Below, one piece after another: positions 50,514 to 59,843 of a DNA stretch of 64,000 nucleotides. The notes under the pieces were generated by a model. The model was not told the DNA's origin. It saw only the letters and a list, made by a program, of their open reading frames with translations, and ran no database searches. Every line of letters starts with the position of its first letter. Position 1 is the first letter of the stretch. This DNA comes from an uncultured Alistipes sp. (GTDB lineage Bacteria; Bacteroidota; Bacteroidia; Bacteroidales; Rikenellaceae), in assembly GCA_900539755.1 (NCBI GenBank), contig UQDC01000004.1, positions 124,001 to 188,000 of the forward strand, read 5' to 3'. A program made the translations under genes and the position numbers.

Positions 50514-51731
50514 TTATCGGTAAATTAATGTCGAAAGGTTGTTTCCATAGATCTCCTGAGCTACTTCGACCAAATTGTCTATGGTGACATTCTGTATTTT
50601 GCGACGTATTGAGTCTATCGTTTCAACCTGATTGTAGTAGAGGTAATTGCGGGCTGCGCTGAGCATGTAACTTTCGTTGTTCTCCATGGCTATAGTCATT
50701 TGACCGATATACTGTTTCTTGGCCATAGCGAGTAGATGTGGAGTTATTTCACCCCGTTTGAGTTTGTCGAGCTCTTTGTGGATCAATTCGATACATACGT
50801 CGATATTGTCACGGTCGCAACCAAAATAGATCGTGGAAATGCCGGTATCACTCAGTGAGGTAAATCCGGCTTCGATCGTATAGGTCAATCCATTACGTTC
50901 ACGAACCACCAAGTTCAATAAGGAGTTGGCTGAAGGCCCCCCCAACATGTTGGTCAGTAACGATAACGGAATTCGCTTCTCTTCCTGGAGATTGTAGGCC
51001 CGATTGCCGATGATGCAGTGCCCTTGGTGAGAACTGCGGTGTAAGGTTTTGGTATCTGGTTGATAGTGGTCAGTGCGATCCCGTTCAAAATTGCGCAGAT
51101 GCGTCGAAGCGTCGGCAAAGTAACGATTACACAGGTCGGTAAAACGTTTGGGTGGAATATTGCCGATAATCGAAAAGACCATCTGATCGGTGTTGTAGGT
51201 ACGGCCGATGAAACGCAGCAGATCTTCTCGGTTGAATCGCATCAGTGAACTTTTACTCCCGAGGATATTGTGCCCGAGCGATGTTCCGGCAAAGACCATA
51301 TCTTCGAAATCGTCAAAAATCCGTTCAAATGGGGTGTCTTTATAAGAGTTGATCTCGTCGATGATAACGCTCTTCTCTTTGTCAATCTCTTTTTGAGGAA
51401 AAACGGAGTGAAAGACGATGTCGGCAATCAGTTCGGCAGCTTTGGCCACATCCCCCTTAAGTGTAGTTGTGTGAATGACGGTCTCCTCTTTGGTCGTATA
51501 GGCATTCAGCTCTCCTCCGAGGTTTTCCAACCGACAGTTGATGTGGTACGCTTTACGGTGCGTCGTTCCCTTGAAAAAGGAGTGCTCAAGCAGATGGGCC
51601 AAACCGTACTCTGACGGCAGTTCATCACGGCTCCCTGTATTGACGGTTAGTGCACAATGGGCTACGGCCGAACGGACCTGCTTCAAAATACACCGAATAC
51701 CATTGGGTAAATTATATTGGATCAACTCCAT
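50514..51731 (-). CDS. M16 (pitrilysin-like) zinc peptidase
   Basis: Start at 51731 (MELIQYNLPNGIRCIL); the longer in-frame extension runs into the uvrA gene and shows no conservation. The 405-residue protein has the inverted zinc motif HLLEH (His46, Glu49, His50) in the context AHLLEHSFFKGT, the downstream Glu expected near 120-127, and a second M16 half including the GSR/RNGLTYTIEAGFTSLS region. Such peptidases process peptides or periplasmic substrates. No signal peptide is visible, so it is cytoplasmic as drawn. 23 bp after uvrA. Confidence 0.88.
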   Translation of the reverse strand: MELIQYNLPNGIRCILKQVRSAVAHCALTVNTGSRDELPSEYGLAHLLEHSFFKGTTHRKAYHINCRLENLGGELNAYTTKEETVIHTTTLKGDVAKAAELIADIVFHSVFPQKEIDKEKSVIIDEINSYKDTPFERIFDDFEDMVFAGTSLGHNILGSKSSLMRFNREDLLRFIGRTYNTDQMVFSIIGNIPPKRFTDLCNRYFADASTHLRNFERDRTDHYQPDTKTLHRSSHQGHCIIGNRAYNLQEEKRIPLSLLTNMLGGPSANSLLNLVVRERNGLTYTIEAGFTSLSDTGISTIYFGCDRDNIDVCIELIHKELDKLKRGEITPHLLAMAKKQYIGQMTIAMENNESYMLSAARNYLYYNQVETIDSIRRKIQNVTIDNLVEVAQEIYGNNLSTLIYR

Positions 51732-51754
51732 GAGATTGCGCGAAAAAATAGAAA

Positions 51755-54736
51755 TTACTTGCCTGAACGACTCTTGCGTTGGGCTTTTGACGTTGCAGAT
51801 GAAGCGGGTTGCTTCGTTGGACGTGATTTGGAAGGTTTGTCCGCAACTGCTTGAGTCTTCGGATTGGCTTTGCGTGCTGTATTCATGGCCAAAAAACGGC
51901 CGGTGTAGCTCTCTTTGCATTTTTTGAGTTCAGCCGGGGTTCCTTCAAACACCACATATCCTCCTTTATCACCTGCCTCCGGTCCGAGGTCAATCACCCA
52001 GTCTGCCGATTTGATCACATCCATGTTATGTTCTACAATCACGATGGTGTGTCCTTTGGCCATCAAAGCGTTAAACGATTTGAGCAGTTTGCGGATGTCG
52101 TGGAAATGTAGGCCTGTGGTCGGTTCATCGAAGATGAACATAATGGGTTCTTGGGCATTCTCCTTGATCAGGAAGGAGGCGAGTTTGACACGTTGGCTCT
52201 CTCCTCCTGACAGGGTCGATGAGGATTGCCCCAATTTGATATAACCTAATCCCACCTCTTGCAAGGTACTCAATTTTTCGATGATCTTTCGATTGATGGG
52301 GTCTTGTTCCTGATATTGGCCGAAAAAGTCAATGGCATCATCCACGGTCATCTCCAAAATGTCGTAGATCGATTTGTTGTGGTATTTGACCTCCAGCACA
52401 TCATCTTTGAAGCGTTTTCCCCCGCAGGCTTCGCATACCAATTCAACGTCGGCCATAAACTGCATGCTCACCTTGATTACACCTTCGCCTTGGCACTCTT
52501 CGCAACGTCCGCCCGCAATGTTGAACGAGAAGTGCGACGGATTCATGTTGTTGTGTTTGGCATACGGTTGGTCGGCAAACAGTTTGCGGATATCGTCGTA
52601 GGCTTTGATGTAGGTGACGGGGTTGGAGCGCGAGGATTTGCCAATCGGATTCTGATCGATGATTTCGATTGATTTGAGTCGGTTCACATCGCCGGCAAGT
52701 CCTGAAAAGCTGCCCGGCTTCAAACCTGTCTCGTACAAGGCACGCCGTACGGCTGGATAGAGAATCCCTTTGACCAGCGAAGATTTGCCGCTACCGCTGA
52801 CACCAGTCACACAAGTGATCACTCCGAGCGGAAATTTGACATCGATATGTTTCAGATTGTTCTCACAAGCTCCTTGTACCTCGATGTAGCTGTTCCATTT
52901 ACGGTACTGTTTTGGCTCGTCGATTGTTTCCCGTCCGGTGATATATTTGGCGGTAAGGCTTGTCTCTGAGTGGACTAGATCCGCCACTGAACCTTGAAAA
53001 ACCACTTCTCCGCCTTGATAACCTGCCAGTGGCCCGATATCAATGATGGTGTCTGCTGCCCGAATAATCTCCTCCTCGTGCTCGACGACAATGACAGTAT
53101 TGCCTAAATTGCGCAACTTTTTGAGGACTCCGATCAGTTTGTGGGTATCTCGAGGATGTAGTCCGATACTGGGTTCGTCGAGAATATAGAGTGAGCCGAC
53201 CAAGCTACTTCCCAAAGAGGTAGCCAGGTTGATGCGTTGGCTTTCGCCTCCAGAGAGTGTCGAAGAGAGTCGGTCGAGCGTCAAATATCCCAATCCGACT
53301 TCGTTCAGATATTCGAGCCGGGAGGTGATCTCGGTCAGAATACGGCTACCCGTTTGTCTGTCATGCTCGTCGAGCTTCAAATCCGCAAAGAAATGTTGCA
53401 ACTCTTCGACCGGCATGGTGACCAGTTCGGTAATGTTCTTTCCACCAATTCGGACATAGGTAGCCTCTTTGCGTAGGCGTCCTCCTTCGCATTCGGGGCA
53501 GACGGTTTTCCCCGTGTAACGGGACAACATAACCCTATATTGGATTTTGTACCGCTCCCCTTCCAAAAACTTGAAGAATTCGTCCAAACCGTGGAAATAC
53601 TCATTGCCTTTCCATAACAGGTGTTTCTCTTGTGGAGTGAGCTCGTAGTAGGGACGATGAATTGGGAAGTTGAATTTCGAAGCGTGGGCAATCAGTTGAT
53701 CTCTCCACCATTTCATGGTCTCTCCCCGCCAACAGGCAATAGCGTTTTCGTAAATGCTTTTAGATTTATCCGGCACGACCAGATCTTCGTCGATGCCAGT
53801 CACTTTGCCATATCCTTCGCATCGTGGGCAGGCTCCCATTGGATTGTTGAAGCTGAACATATGTTCCGATGGCTGTTCGAACTGCATACCATCCAATTCG
53901 AAACGCGAGGAGAATTGTTCGACTCGTTCCTGACCCTCCTGGCTGATTACCAGATCGCACGCGCCGTTTCCTGTATTGAAAGCAGTAGCGACAGAATCCC
54001 CTAATTTGCTGATTAATTCCTCGTCATGGCTCGCTTTGACACGATCGATTACAATCCGGATTTTTGTCGGATCATATTGCTCGGCATGTTGAACAGCATC
54101 CTCGATATAGAGCATTTGGCCATCGATATGGATGCGTTGAAATCCTTCACCGGAGAGGGCCAATAGCTTCTCAATTACGCCCTGCCCTTTGCTGAGCTGC
54201 AACGGGGCCGTAACCAATACACGAGTCCCTGGTTCAAGACCAATAATGCATTTGATGACATCTTCGACCGTATTGGAGGTTACTTCTCTGCCTGAAACGG
54301 GTGAAAAGGTGTGTCCGATACGTGCGAAAAGCAGTTTGAGGTAATCGTATATCTCCGTTGAGGTGCCGACCGTTGAGCGGGGATTCCGGGTATTGACCTT
54401 CTGTTCGATAGCGATAGCCGGTGCAATACCGGTAATGAAATCGACATCGGGTTTGTTGATTTTTCCGAGGAACTGGCGGGCGTAGGCCGAAAGACTCTCC
54501 ACATAACGGCGTTGCCCTTCGGCAAAGATGGTGTCGAAGGCCAATGTCGATTTTCCCGATCCCGACAGACCGGTAATTACCACCAACTGGTTATGCGGAA
54601 TCTTGACCTCAATGTTTTTGAGGTTATGGACCCTTGCCCCCTTGACATGGATCATCTGCTGCGATGAAGGATCGACATGAGCCTCCTTTCCCGCAGTGAC
54701 AGAATGATTTTGTATGTCAGAACGTTGTTCGGACAC
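51755..54736 (-). CDS. uvrA: Excinuclease ABC subunit A
   Basis: A 993-residue UvrA, the damage-sensing ATPase of nucleotide excision repair. Two ABC cassettes are visible: Walker A GLSGSGKSTLAFDT near 55-68 and GVSGSGKSSL in the second half; signatures TLSGGESQRINLATSLG and TLSGGESQRVKLASFL; and zinc modules with CPECEGGRL and RCEECQGEGV plus CEACGGKRF. An N-terminal extension of about 25 residues and a basic Lys/Ser-rich C-terminal tail (after about 950) lie outside the usual domain limits. Located between pyrI and the M16 peptidase gene. Confidence 0.97.
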   Translation of the reverse strand: MSEQRSDIQNHSVTAGKEAHVDPSSQQMIHVKGARVHNLKNIEVKIPHNQLVVITGLSGSGKSTLAFDTIFAEGQRRYVESLSAYARQFLGKINKPDVDFITGIAPAIAIEQKVNTRNPRSTVGTSTEIYDYLKLLFARIGHTFSPVSGREVTSNTVEDVIKCIIGLEPGTRVLVTAPLQLSKGQGVIEKLLALSGEGFQRIHIDGQMLYIEDAVQHAEQYDPTKIRIVIDRVKASHDEELISKLGDSVATAFNTGNGACDLVISQEGQERVEQFSSRFELDGMQFEQPSEHMFSFNNPMGACPRCEGYGKVTGIDEDLVVPDKSKSIYENAIACWRGETMKWWRDQLIAHASKFNFPIHRPYYELTPQEKHLLWKGNEYFHGLDEFFKFLEGERYKIQYRVMLSRYTGKTVCPECEGGRLRKEATYVRIGGKNITELVTMPVEELQHFFADLKLDEHDRQTGSRILTEITSRLEYLNEVGLGYLTLDRLSSTLSGGESQRINLATSLGSSLVGSLYILDEPSIGLHPRDTHKLIGVLKKLRNLGNTVIVVEHEEEIIRAADTIIDIGPLAGYQGGEVVFQGSVADLVHSETSLTAKYITGRETIDEPKQYRKWNSYIEVQGACENNLKHIDVKFPLGVITCVTGVSGSGKSSLVKGILYPAVRRALYETGLKPGSFSGLAGDVNRLKSIEIIDQNPIGKSSRSNPVTYIKAYDDIRKLFADQPYAKHNNMNPSHFSFNIAGGRCEECQGEGVIKVSMQFMADVELVCEACGGKRFKDDVLEVKYHNKSIYDILEMTVDDAIDFFGQYQEQDPINRKIIEKLSTLQEVGLGYIKLGQSSSTLSGGESQRVKLASFLIKENAQEPIMFIFDEPTTGLHFHDIRKLLKSFNALMAKGHTIVIVEHNMDVIKSADWVIDLGPEAGDKGGYVVFEGTPAELKKCKESYTGRFLAMNTARKANPKTQAVADKPSKSRPTKQPASSATSKAQRKSRSGK

Positions 54737-54742
54737 GGTCGT

Positions 54743-55204
54743 TTATTTGGTAATCTCGATACTGTTTTGGTGGGTAATCTTCTCGCAGTATTTGCACCGT
54801 AACGAGATTTCGTCACCTTGCAGGACTGTGAATGAGGTACGCACGGGTTCCATGTTGGTAATGCACTTAGGATTAGCGCACTTTACGAACCCTTCAATGG
54901 TTTCGGGAACCTCGACGGCCCTTTTTTCGACCACTTCGTAGTTTTTGATAATGTTAACTACGGCCATCGGAGCCACGAGAGCGATGCGGTTGATTTCATC
55001 CTGATGGCAGAAACGGTCATTGATTTTGATGATCGCTTTGGTGCCCATCCGTTTGCTTTCGAGGTTCATACCGAATGTGATGCGGTGAGTCTCGGTGTCG
55101 AGACCCAATATTTTGATGATTTTGAACAGACTGTTGGCCGGAATGTGATCGATGACGGTACCGTTCTCGATTGCCCGGACTTCTAATGTTCCTTCCATGA
55201 CCAT
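54743..55204 (-). CDS. pyrI: Aspartate carbamoyltransferase regulatory subunit
   Basis: A 153-residue PyrI. The N-terminal nucleotide-binding domain has VRAIENGTVIDHIPANSLFK. The C-terminal zinc domain has the four cysteines CANPKC and CKYC with the expected spacing. It assembles with PyrB into the class B ATCase and mediates ATP/CTP control of the first committed pyrimidine step. It starts 16 bp after pyrB, the standard order, and uvrA begins 6 bp further on. Confidence 0.97.
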   Translation of the reverse strand: MVMEGTLEVRAIENGTVIDHIPANSLFKIIKILGLDTETHRITFGMNLESKRMGTKAIIKINDRFCHQDEINRIALVAPMAVVNIIKNYEVVEKRAVEVPETIEGFVKCANPKCITNMEPVRTSFTVLQGDEISLRCKYCEKITHQNSIEITK

Positions 55205-55220
55205 GGCTATATCGACTGTT

Positions 55221-56132
55221 TTATTTGACTACGCCCAGCAGGTAACTGATGATTGCCATGCGGGTGTAAACTCCGTTTTCGGTTTGTTGGAAATAGTAGG
55301 CTTTGGGGTTGGCATCCACATCTTCGGCGATCTCACCGACACGTGGCAGCGGATGCAGGATACGCATGTTCTCTTTGGTATCTTTCAGCATGCTGTTTTT
55401 GAGCACATATACATGTTTGACCCGTTCGTACTCCATGGGGTCGGAGAAGCGTTCCCGTTGTACACGGGTCATATAGACGATGTCGGCCTCTTTGATTGCA
55501 TCTTCAATACGGCTGGTCTCGGTGTAAGAGATACCCTTTTCGCGCAGGAACAGTTTGTATTCTTCCGGCATTTTCAACTCTTCGGGAGCCACAAAGGTAA
55601 AGGTGGGATTGAAGTGCGACAGGGCTTGCAACAGCGAGTGTACCGTACGTCCATATTTCAGGTCACCAACCATCATAATGTTGATATGGTCGAGTTTGCC
55701 CTGTGTTTTTTTGATCGAATAGAGGTCTAGCAGTGTTTGGCTCGGATGCTGGTTGGCTCCGTCACCGGCATTGACCACCGGTACTTTTGAGATTTCGCTG
55801 GCATAACGGGCCGCTCCTTCGATGTAGTGGCGCATCACAATCATGTCGCAGTAGTTTGAGATCACCATGATTGTGTCGTGGAAGGTCTCACCTTTCGAAA
55901 CGCTGGTGTTGGCAGTATCAGAGAAGCCGATGACACGCCCCCCCAAATGGTTGATTGCACTTTCGAAGCTCAACCGTGTGCGGGTTGAGGGTTCGAAGAA
56001 GAGTGTTGCGATGACTTTGCCGGCCAATACCTGCTGATGCGGATCAGCCTCAAAACGTGCGGCCAGATCCATGATCTTGAGTATCTCGTCGCGTGAAAAA
56101 TCGTTGATCGATACCAGGTTTTTCTTTCCCAT
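55221..56132 (-). CDS. pyrB: Aspartate carbamoyltransferase catalytic subunit
   Basis: A 303-residue ATCase catalysing carbamoyl phosphate plus aspartate to N-carbamoylaspartate. Carbamoyl phosphate loop FEPSTRTRLSFESA (about 51-64), DGANQHPSQTLLDLY and MTRVQRERF are clear, and HPLPRVGEIAEDVD closes the aspartate domain. Followed by pyrI. Upstream the YigZ gene ends 18 bp earlier. Confidence 0.97.
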   Translation of the reverse strand: MGKKNLVSINDFSRDEILKIMDLAARFEADPHQQVLAGKVIATLFFEPSTRTRLSFESAINHLGGRVIGFSDTANTSVSKGETFHDTIMVISNYCDMIVMRHYIEGAARYASEISKVPVVNAGDGANQHPSQTLLDLYSIKKTQGKLDHINIMMVGDLKYGRTVHSLLQALSHFNPTFTFVAPEELKMPEEYKLFLREKGISYTETSRIEDAIKEADIVYMTRVQRERFSDPMEYERVKHVYVLKNSMLKDTKENMRILHPLPRVGEIAEDVDANPKAYYFQQTENGVYTRMAIISYLLGVVK

Positions 56133-56150
56133 AACCTTTCTTGAGTTATT

Positions 56151-56768
56151 TTATTGATCGTCCGTATCTATTTCCAACCCTTCCACTTTGGAAAGTCTCT
56201 CTAAAAGTTGTTCCGCCCTGCTCTGCCGGATCGAGAGTGTCATTGTACAGAGGTTGTCGAACTGTTGGTCAATGATCTGTGGTTGCATCTCCTTGACAAT
56301 GCGCATCACATCGTTCATGGCCAGATAGCTGAAACGGATTGTTGTTTCAATATCGACCGTTCGTTGTTCGATCACAGCATTCTCCAATACAAGAGCTGCC
56401 GAAGTTTTGTAGGCTTCGATAAGCCCTGGAACACCCAGTTTGGTTCCTCCGAAATAACGTACTACGACAATCAGTGCGTAGGTTACCTCTTTGGACAACA
56501 ACTGACCTAAAATCGGTCGGCCGGCTGTCGAGGAGGGTTCTCCGTCGTCATTGGCCCGGAAGCTCTCCCCTTTGGGCCCCAAACGCCACGCATAGCAGTG
56601 ATGGGTAGCATCGTAATAGCGTTTGCGCAGGGCATCCAGGTGTTCTTTGATCTCTGCTTCACTGCGAACCGGGTAGGCGTAAGTCAGAAATTTGCTCCCT
56701 TTTTCTTTGTACAGAGCTTCGGCTTCACCGCCCAGCGTATAGTAGGTATCGGAAGTCGTTTGCTCCAT
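56151..56768 (-). CDS. YigZ/IMPACT family protein
   Basis: A 205-residue protein of the UPF0029/IMPACT family. Family signatures are HHCYAWRLGPKGESFRANDDGEPS followed by AGRPILGQL, and VVRYFGGTKLGVPGLIEAY. The C-terminal part corresponds to the DUF1949 domain. Members are linked to translation control in eukaryotes, but the bacterial role is not established. Located 11 bp after lepB on the same strand. Confidence 0.92.
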   Translation of the reverse strand: MEQTTSDTYYTLGGEAEALYKEKGSKFLTYAYPVRSEAEIKEHLDALRKRYYDATHHCYAWRLGPKGESFRANDDGEPSSTAGRPILGQLLSKEVTYALIVVVRYFGGTKLGVPGLIEAYKTSAALVLENAVIEQRTVDIETTIRFSYLAMNDVMRIVKEMQPQIIDQQFDNLCTMTLSIRQSRAEQLLERLSKVEGLEIDTDDQ

Positions 56769-56779
56769 CGGTTCAATTG

Positions 56780-58162
56780 CTATTTAATTCTCGTAAACAT
56801 CCGATTCCAGCGGATATTTTTCGGAAACGATTTTTCTTTGTCTGTGGAGAAGAGCACCATTGAGGCTTTTCCCACAATGTGATCTTCCGGCACAAATCCC
56901 CAAAAACGTGAATCAGCCGAATTGTGTCGGTTATCCCCCATCATGAAGTAGTAATCCATTTTGAAGGTATATTCCTTAGTTGGCTGGCCGTTAATGTAGA
57001 TTACCCCATTTTTCCCCTCCAGGTTATTTCCTTCATAAATTTCGATGATGCGGCGATAAAGCGGAAGGTTTTCAGTAGTCAATTGTACGGTCGCCCCTTT
57101 AGCCGGGATCCATAACGGGCCGTAATTATCGGCATTCCAGGCGTATTGGTTAGGATCGTGTGGGAAGACGTTGGGATCAGTGCCTTCGGCTTCGTATTTG
57201 GCAATCTCAACGACATTCCGCATGTTGCGTACTCGGTTCAGATTCTCCTCGGTCAGAGGCAAAATATAGGTGCGTTCGGCTGCATCGTAACTGATGTCTG
57301 CCATGGCAATCCCCATCTCTTCAAATACTGCAGGATTGATGGTGGTGCCGTTTGTGCGGATGAAATAGACGTATTGCTTTCCTGGAATGGACTCTTGTTT
57401 TTTGCCGTTGACGAACAGATCTGAATGGATGACCTGGATCGTGTCTCCGGGCAGTCCTACCGCCCGTTTGATGTAGTTTTCGCGTTTATCGACTGGACGC
57501 GTGATGATTTCATGTTCAGCCAACAGCCGTACTCGACCCAGTGAATCTCCATAACGCCGTTGATACTCGCGCAAAAAATCGTAATAGTCGGCAGTTGGAT
57601 TATCCAACAGAACGGTATCCCCATCCGGGAAATTAAATACAACAGCATCATTGTGTTGGATATGGCCCAATCCTTTGAGTCGGTGATAAGGCCAACTAAT
57701 CCATTCGACAAATGATTTTTTTGTCTGCGACAGCGGCATGGTGTGATGTACGAGCGGGAATGAGAGCGGTGTATTGGGCATGGCGGGACCATAAGCCACT
57801 TTGCTTACATAGAGGTAGTCTCCCACCAGCAATGTTTTTTCCATTGAAGAGGTGGGAATCACATACATGCCGAAAATAAAGGTCCGGATCAGGGTGACGG
57901 CGATTACTGCAAAGAGGATCGACTCGATCCACTCCATACTTTTTTTGTAGGTTTTCGAGCGTTGTTTGAGGGCTCGATGCCGACTTCCGATCCAACGATC
58001 GAGGTATTTTGAAATATAGATGTCATAGATGACCGGGAGGCCCAACAATAGCCACAAGTTGCCTGTCCAGACAACAAATATCAACAGATAGATGACCGAC
58101 ACAGTGCCGAATTTCACCCATTTGTTGCTCCAGATTTCTTTGATCTTGTTCACGATTGACAT
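56780..58162 (-). CDS. lepB: Signal peptidase I
   Basis: A 460-residue type I signal peptidase that removes Sec signal peptides at the periplasmic face. Hydrophobic segments near 15-50 and 75-95 anchor it. The catalytic serine is in VIPTSSMEKTLLVGDYL (about 100-116), the general-base Lys in YIKRAVGLPGDTI (about 230), and the box E motif is GDNRHNSADSRFWGFVPE. A long insertion between these boxes makes it larger than E. coli LepB (324), as is common in Bacteroidota. It follows dapB by 37 bp. Confidence 0.95.
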   Translation of the reverse strand: MSIVNKIKEIWSNKWVKFGTVSVIYLLIFVVWTGNLWLLLGLPVIYDIYISKYLDRWIGSRHRALKQRSKTYKKSMEWIESILFAVIAVTLIRTFIFGMYVIPTSSMEKTLLVGDYLYVSKVAYGPAMPNTPLSFPLVHHTMPLSQTKKSFVEWISWPYHRLKGLGHIQHNDAVVFNFPDGDTVLLDNPTADYYDFLREYQRRYGDSLGRVRLLAEHEIITRPVDKRENYIKRAVGLPGDTIQVIHSDLFVNGKKQESIPGKQYVYFIRTNGTTINPAVFEEMGIAMADISYDAAERTYILPLTEENLNRVRNMRNVVEIAKYEAEGTDPNVFPHDPNQYAWNADNYGPLWIPAKGATVQLTTENLPLYRRIIEIYEGNNLEGKNGVIYINGQPTKEYTFKMDYYFMMGDNRHNSADSRFWGFVPEDHIVGKASMVLFSTDKEKSFPKNIRWNRMFTRIK

Positions 58163-58199
58163 TTTTTGTGAATTTGGGCCTTTCTCCGTTGCAATTACC

Positions 58200-58916
58200 T
58201 TAAGCTTGCATCAGATCCTTCATGGAGAAGATTCCGGTTTTGCCGTGCAAGAATTCTGCCGCAAGTACTGCTCCCAAGGCAAAACCGCGACGGCTTTTAG
58301 CCATGTGGGTGATCGAAAGGGCATCTACATCCGATTCATAGGTAACAGTATGAGTGCCGGGAACAACGCTCCGACGAATGGCTACTACCTCCAACTCTTC
58401 GGGTACGGTAGTTGTACCGCATACCCATTTCTGTTTGCGATCGAGGTTTTCGAGAACACCTTCGGCCAAAGTGACGGCCGTGCCACTCGGAGCGTCTTTC
58501 TTTTGGGTATGGTGGGTCTCTTCGATGGTGACATCATATTCGCCAAACCGGTTCATTAGTTGCGCCAGGCGACGGTTGATCTCGAAAAAGATATTTACAC
58601 CGATACTGTAATTCGAAGCGTAAAAGAAAGCTCCGTTTTTCTCTTTACAGAGCTGCTCTACTTCGGGTAGTTTATCGAGCCAAGCGGTGGTGCCGCAAAC
58701 AACAGGAACCCCTGCTTCAAGACACTTTACTACATTGCCGTACGCAGTTGAAGGCGTAGTAAATTCGATGGCTACATCTACCTTCTGGAGGTGTGCGGCA
58801 TCGAGGTCATTGGTATTGTTCAAGTCGATAATCAGAGGAATGGTATGGCCACGTGCGATCAGGATTTGTTCGATCTCCTTGCCCATTTTGCCGTAGCCTA
58901 TCAGAGCGATCTTCAT
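58200..58916 (-). CDS. dapB: 4-hydroxy-tetrahydrodipicolinate reductase
   Basis: A 238-residue DapB of the diaminopimelate/lysine pathway. The NAD(P)-binding N-terminus is MKIALIGYGKMGKEIEQI, and the active-site region is ETHHTQKKDAPSGTAVTLAE with the paired His and Lys. It is shorter than E. coli DapB (273) but within the Bacteroidales range. First gene of the ten-gene minus-strand run; a -7 box lies just upstream. Confidence 0.95.
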   Translation of the reverse strand: MKIALIGYGKMGKEIEQILIARGHTIPLIIDLNNTNDLDAAHLQKVDVAIEFTTPSTAYGNVVKCLEAGVPVVCGTTAWLDKLPEVEQLCKEKNGAFFYASNYSIGVNIFFEINRRLAQLMNRFGEYDVTIEETHHTQKKDAPSGTAVTLAEGVLENLDRKQKWVCGTTTVPEELEVVAIRRSVVPGTHTVTYESDVDALSITHMAKSRRGFALGAVLAAEFLHGKTGIFSMKDLMQA

Positions 58917-58933
58917 AGAAGTAATTGTTTCCG

Positions 58934-58941
58934 CAAAAATA
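58934..58941 (-). promoter_or_regulatory. -7 box of the dapB run
   Basis: On the minus strand TATTTTTG (TAnnTTTG), about 18 bp before the dapB start codon; it would give a very short leader. Confidence 0.4.
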
Positions 58942-59015
58942 GCTTAATTTTCTTGAAAAGCGAAAAAATAGCAGGGAACAGAAGGTGTGGTCTCGGTTAA
59001 TTTGGGACAAAATTT

Positions 59016-59023
59016 TATCTTTG
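59016..59023 (+). promoter_or_regulatory. -7 box of truA
   Basis: TATCTTTG, matching the consensus, gives a start site near 59030, about 10 nt before the GTG start of truA. The short leader supports translation from 59041. Confidence 0.55.
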
Positions 59024-59040
59024 TATGAAAATTCGATTCT

Positions 59041-59790
59041 GTGCGTTACTTTTTGGAACTTTCCTATTCGGGAAAGGCATACAATGGTTGGCAAATACAG
59101 CCCAATGCCCCATCTGTTCAGGAAACGTTGCAACGGGCTCTTTCTACGTTGTTGCGTACTCCGACGGGAGTGGTTGGGGCTGGTCGTACCGATACCGGGG
59201 TGCATGCCGCTTTTTATGTCGCACATTTCGATGTGGTAGAGCCATTGGCAGATACACAGCGCTTTTGTTACCATTTGAATGCGATTCTGCCTGCTGATAT
59301 CGCCGTACAGCGTGTACGACGGGTCAGCGATGAGGCCCATGCCCGTTTTGATGCGACCGAGCGCGAGTATAAATACTATGTATCGCCACAGAAAGATCCT
59401 TTCAGCCGTGATGTGACCTACCAATTGATCATGCCATTGGATTTGGAGAAGATGAATTGTGCAGCTCAGGCATTATTAGGAGAGCAGCTGTTTACAAGTT
59501 TCAGCAAACTCCATTCCGGGAATAAAACCGATCTATGCTGTGTAACAAAGGCTGAATGGAACGAAGTAGATGGACGTTATGTCTTTACGATTGCGGCAGA
59601 TCGTTTTTTGCGCAATATGGTGCGGGCGATTGTAGGAACTCTAATTGAAGTGGGACGAGGTAAACGTTCTGTCGAGGAGTTTAAAGCCATCATCGATGGG
59701 CGTGACCGGGCATTGGCAGGGACATCAGCTCCTCCACAAGGCCTGTTCTTGACCCGGGTAGATTATCCGGCAGAGATTTATAAAGATTGA
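59041..59790 (+). CDS. truA: tRNA pseudouridine synthase A
   Basis: A 249-residue TruA that modifies U38-U40 of the anticodon stem. The start is GTG at 59041 (MRYFLELSYSGKAYNGWQ). The catalytic Asp51 lies in GAGRTDTGVHA, and FLRNMVRAIVGTLIEVGRGK is the conserved C-terminal segment. Divergent from dapB; galK follows 53 bp downstream. Confidence 0.97.
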   Translation: MRYFLELSYSGKAYNGWQIQPNAPSVQETLQRALSTLLRTPTGVVGAGRTDTGVHAAFYVAHFDVVEPLADTQRFCYHLNAILPADIAVQRVRRVSDEAHARFDATEREYKYYVSPQKDPFSRDVTYQLIMPLDLEKMNCAAQALLGEQLFTSFSKLHSGNKTDLCCVTKAEWNEVDGRYVFTIAADRFLRNMVRAIVGTLIEVGRGKRSVEEFKAIIDGRDRALAGTSAPPQGLFLTRVDYPAEIYKD

Positions 59791-59843
59791 GAACTGTAAA
59801 TGAACTAAATAAACCATAAATTAAATTAGTAAACCGAATAACC

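Noticed and set aside
51732..51920. 63-residue N-terminal extension of the M16 peptidase
   Set aside because: It would overlap the uvrA coding end and has no conserved feature; the ATG at 51731 fits the family start.
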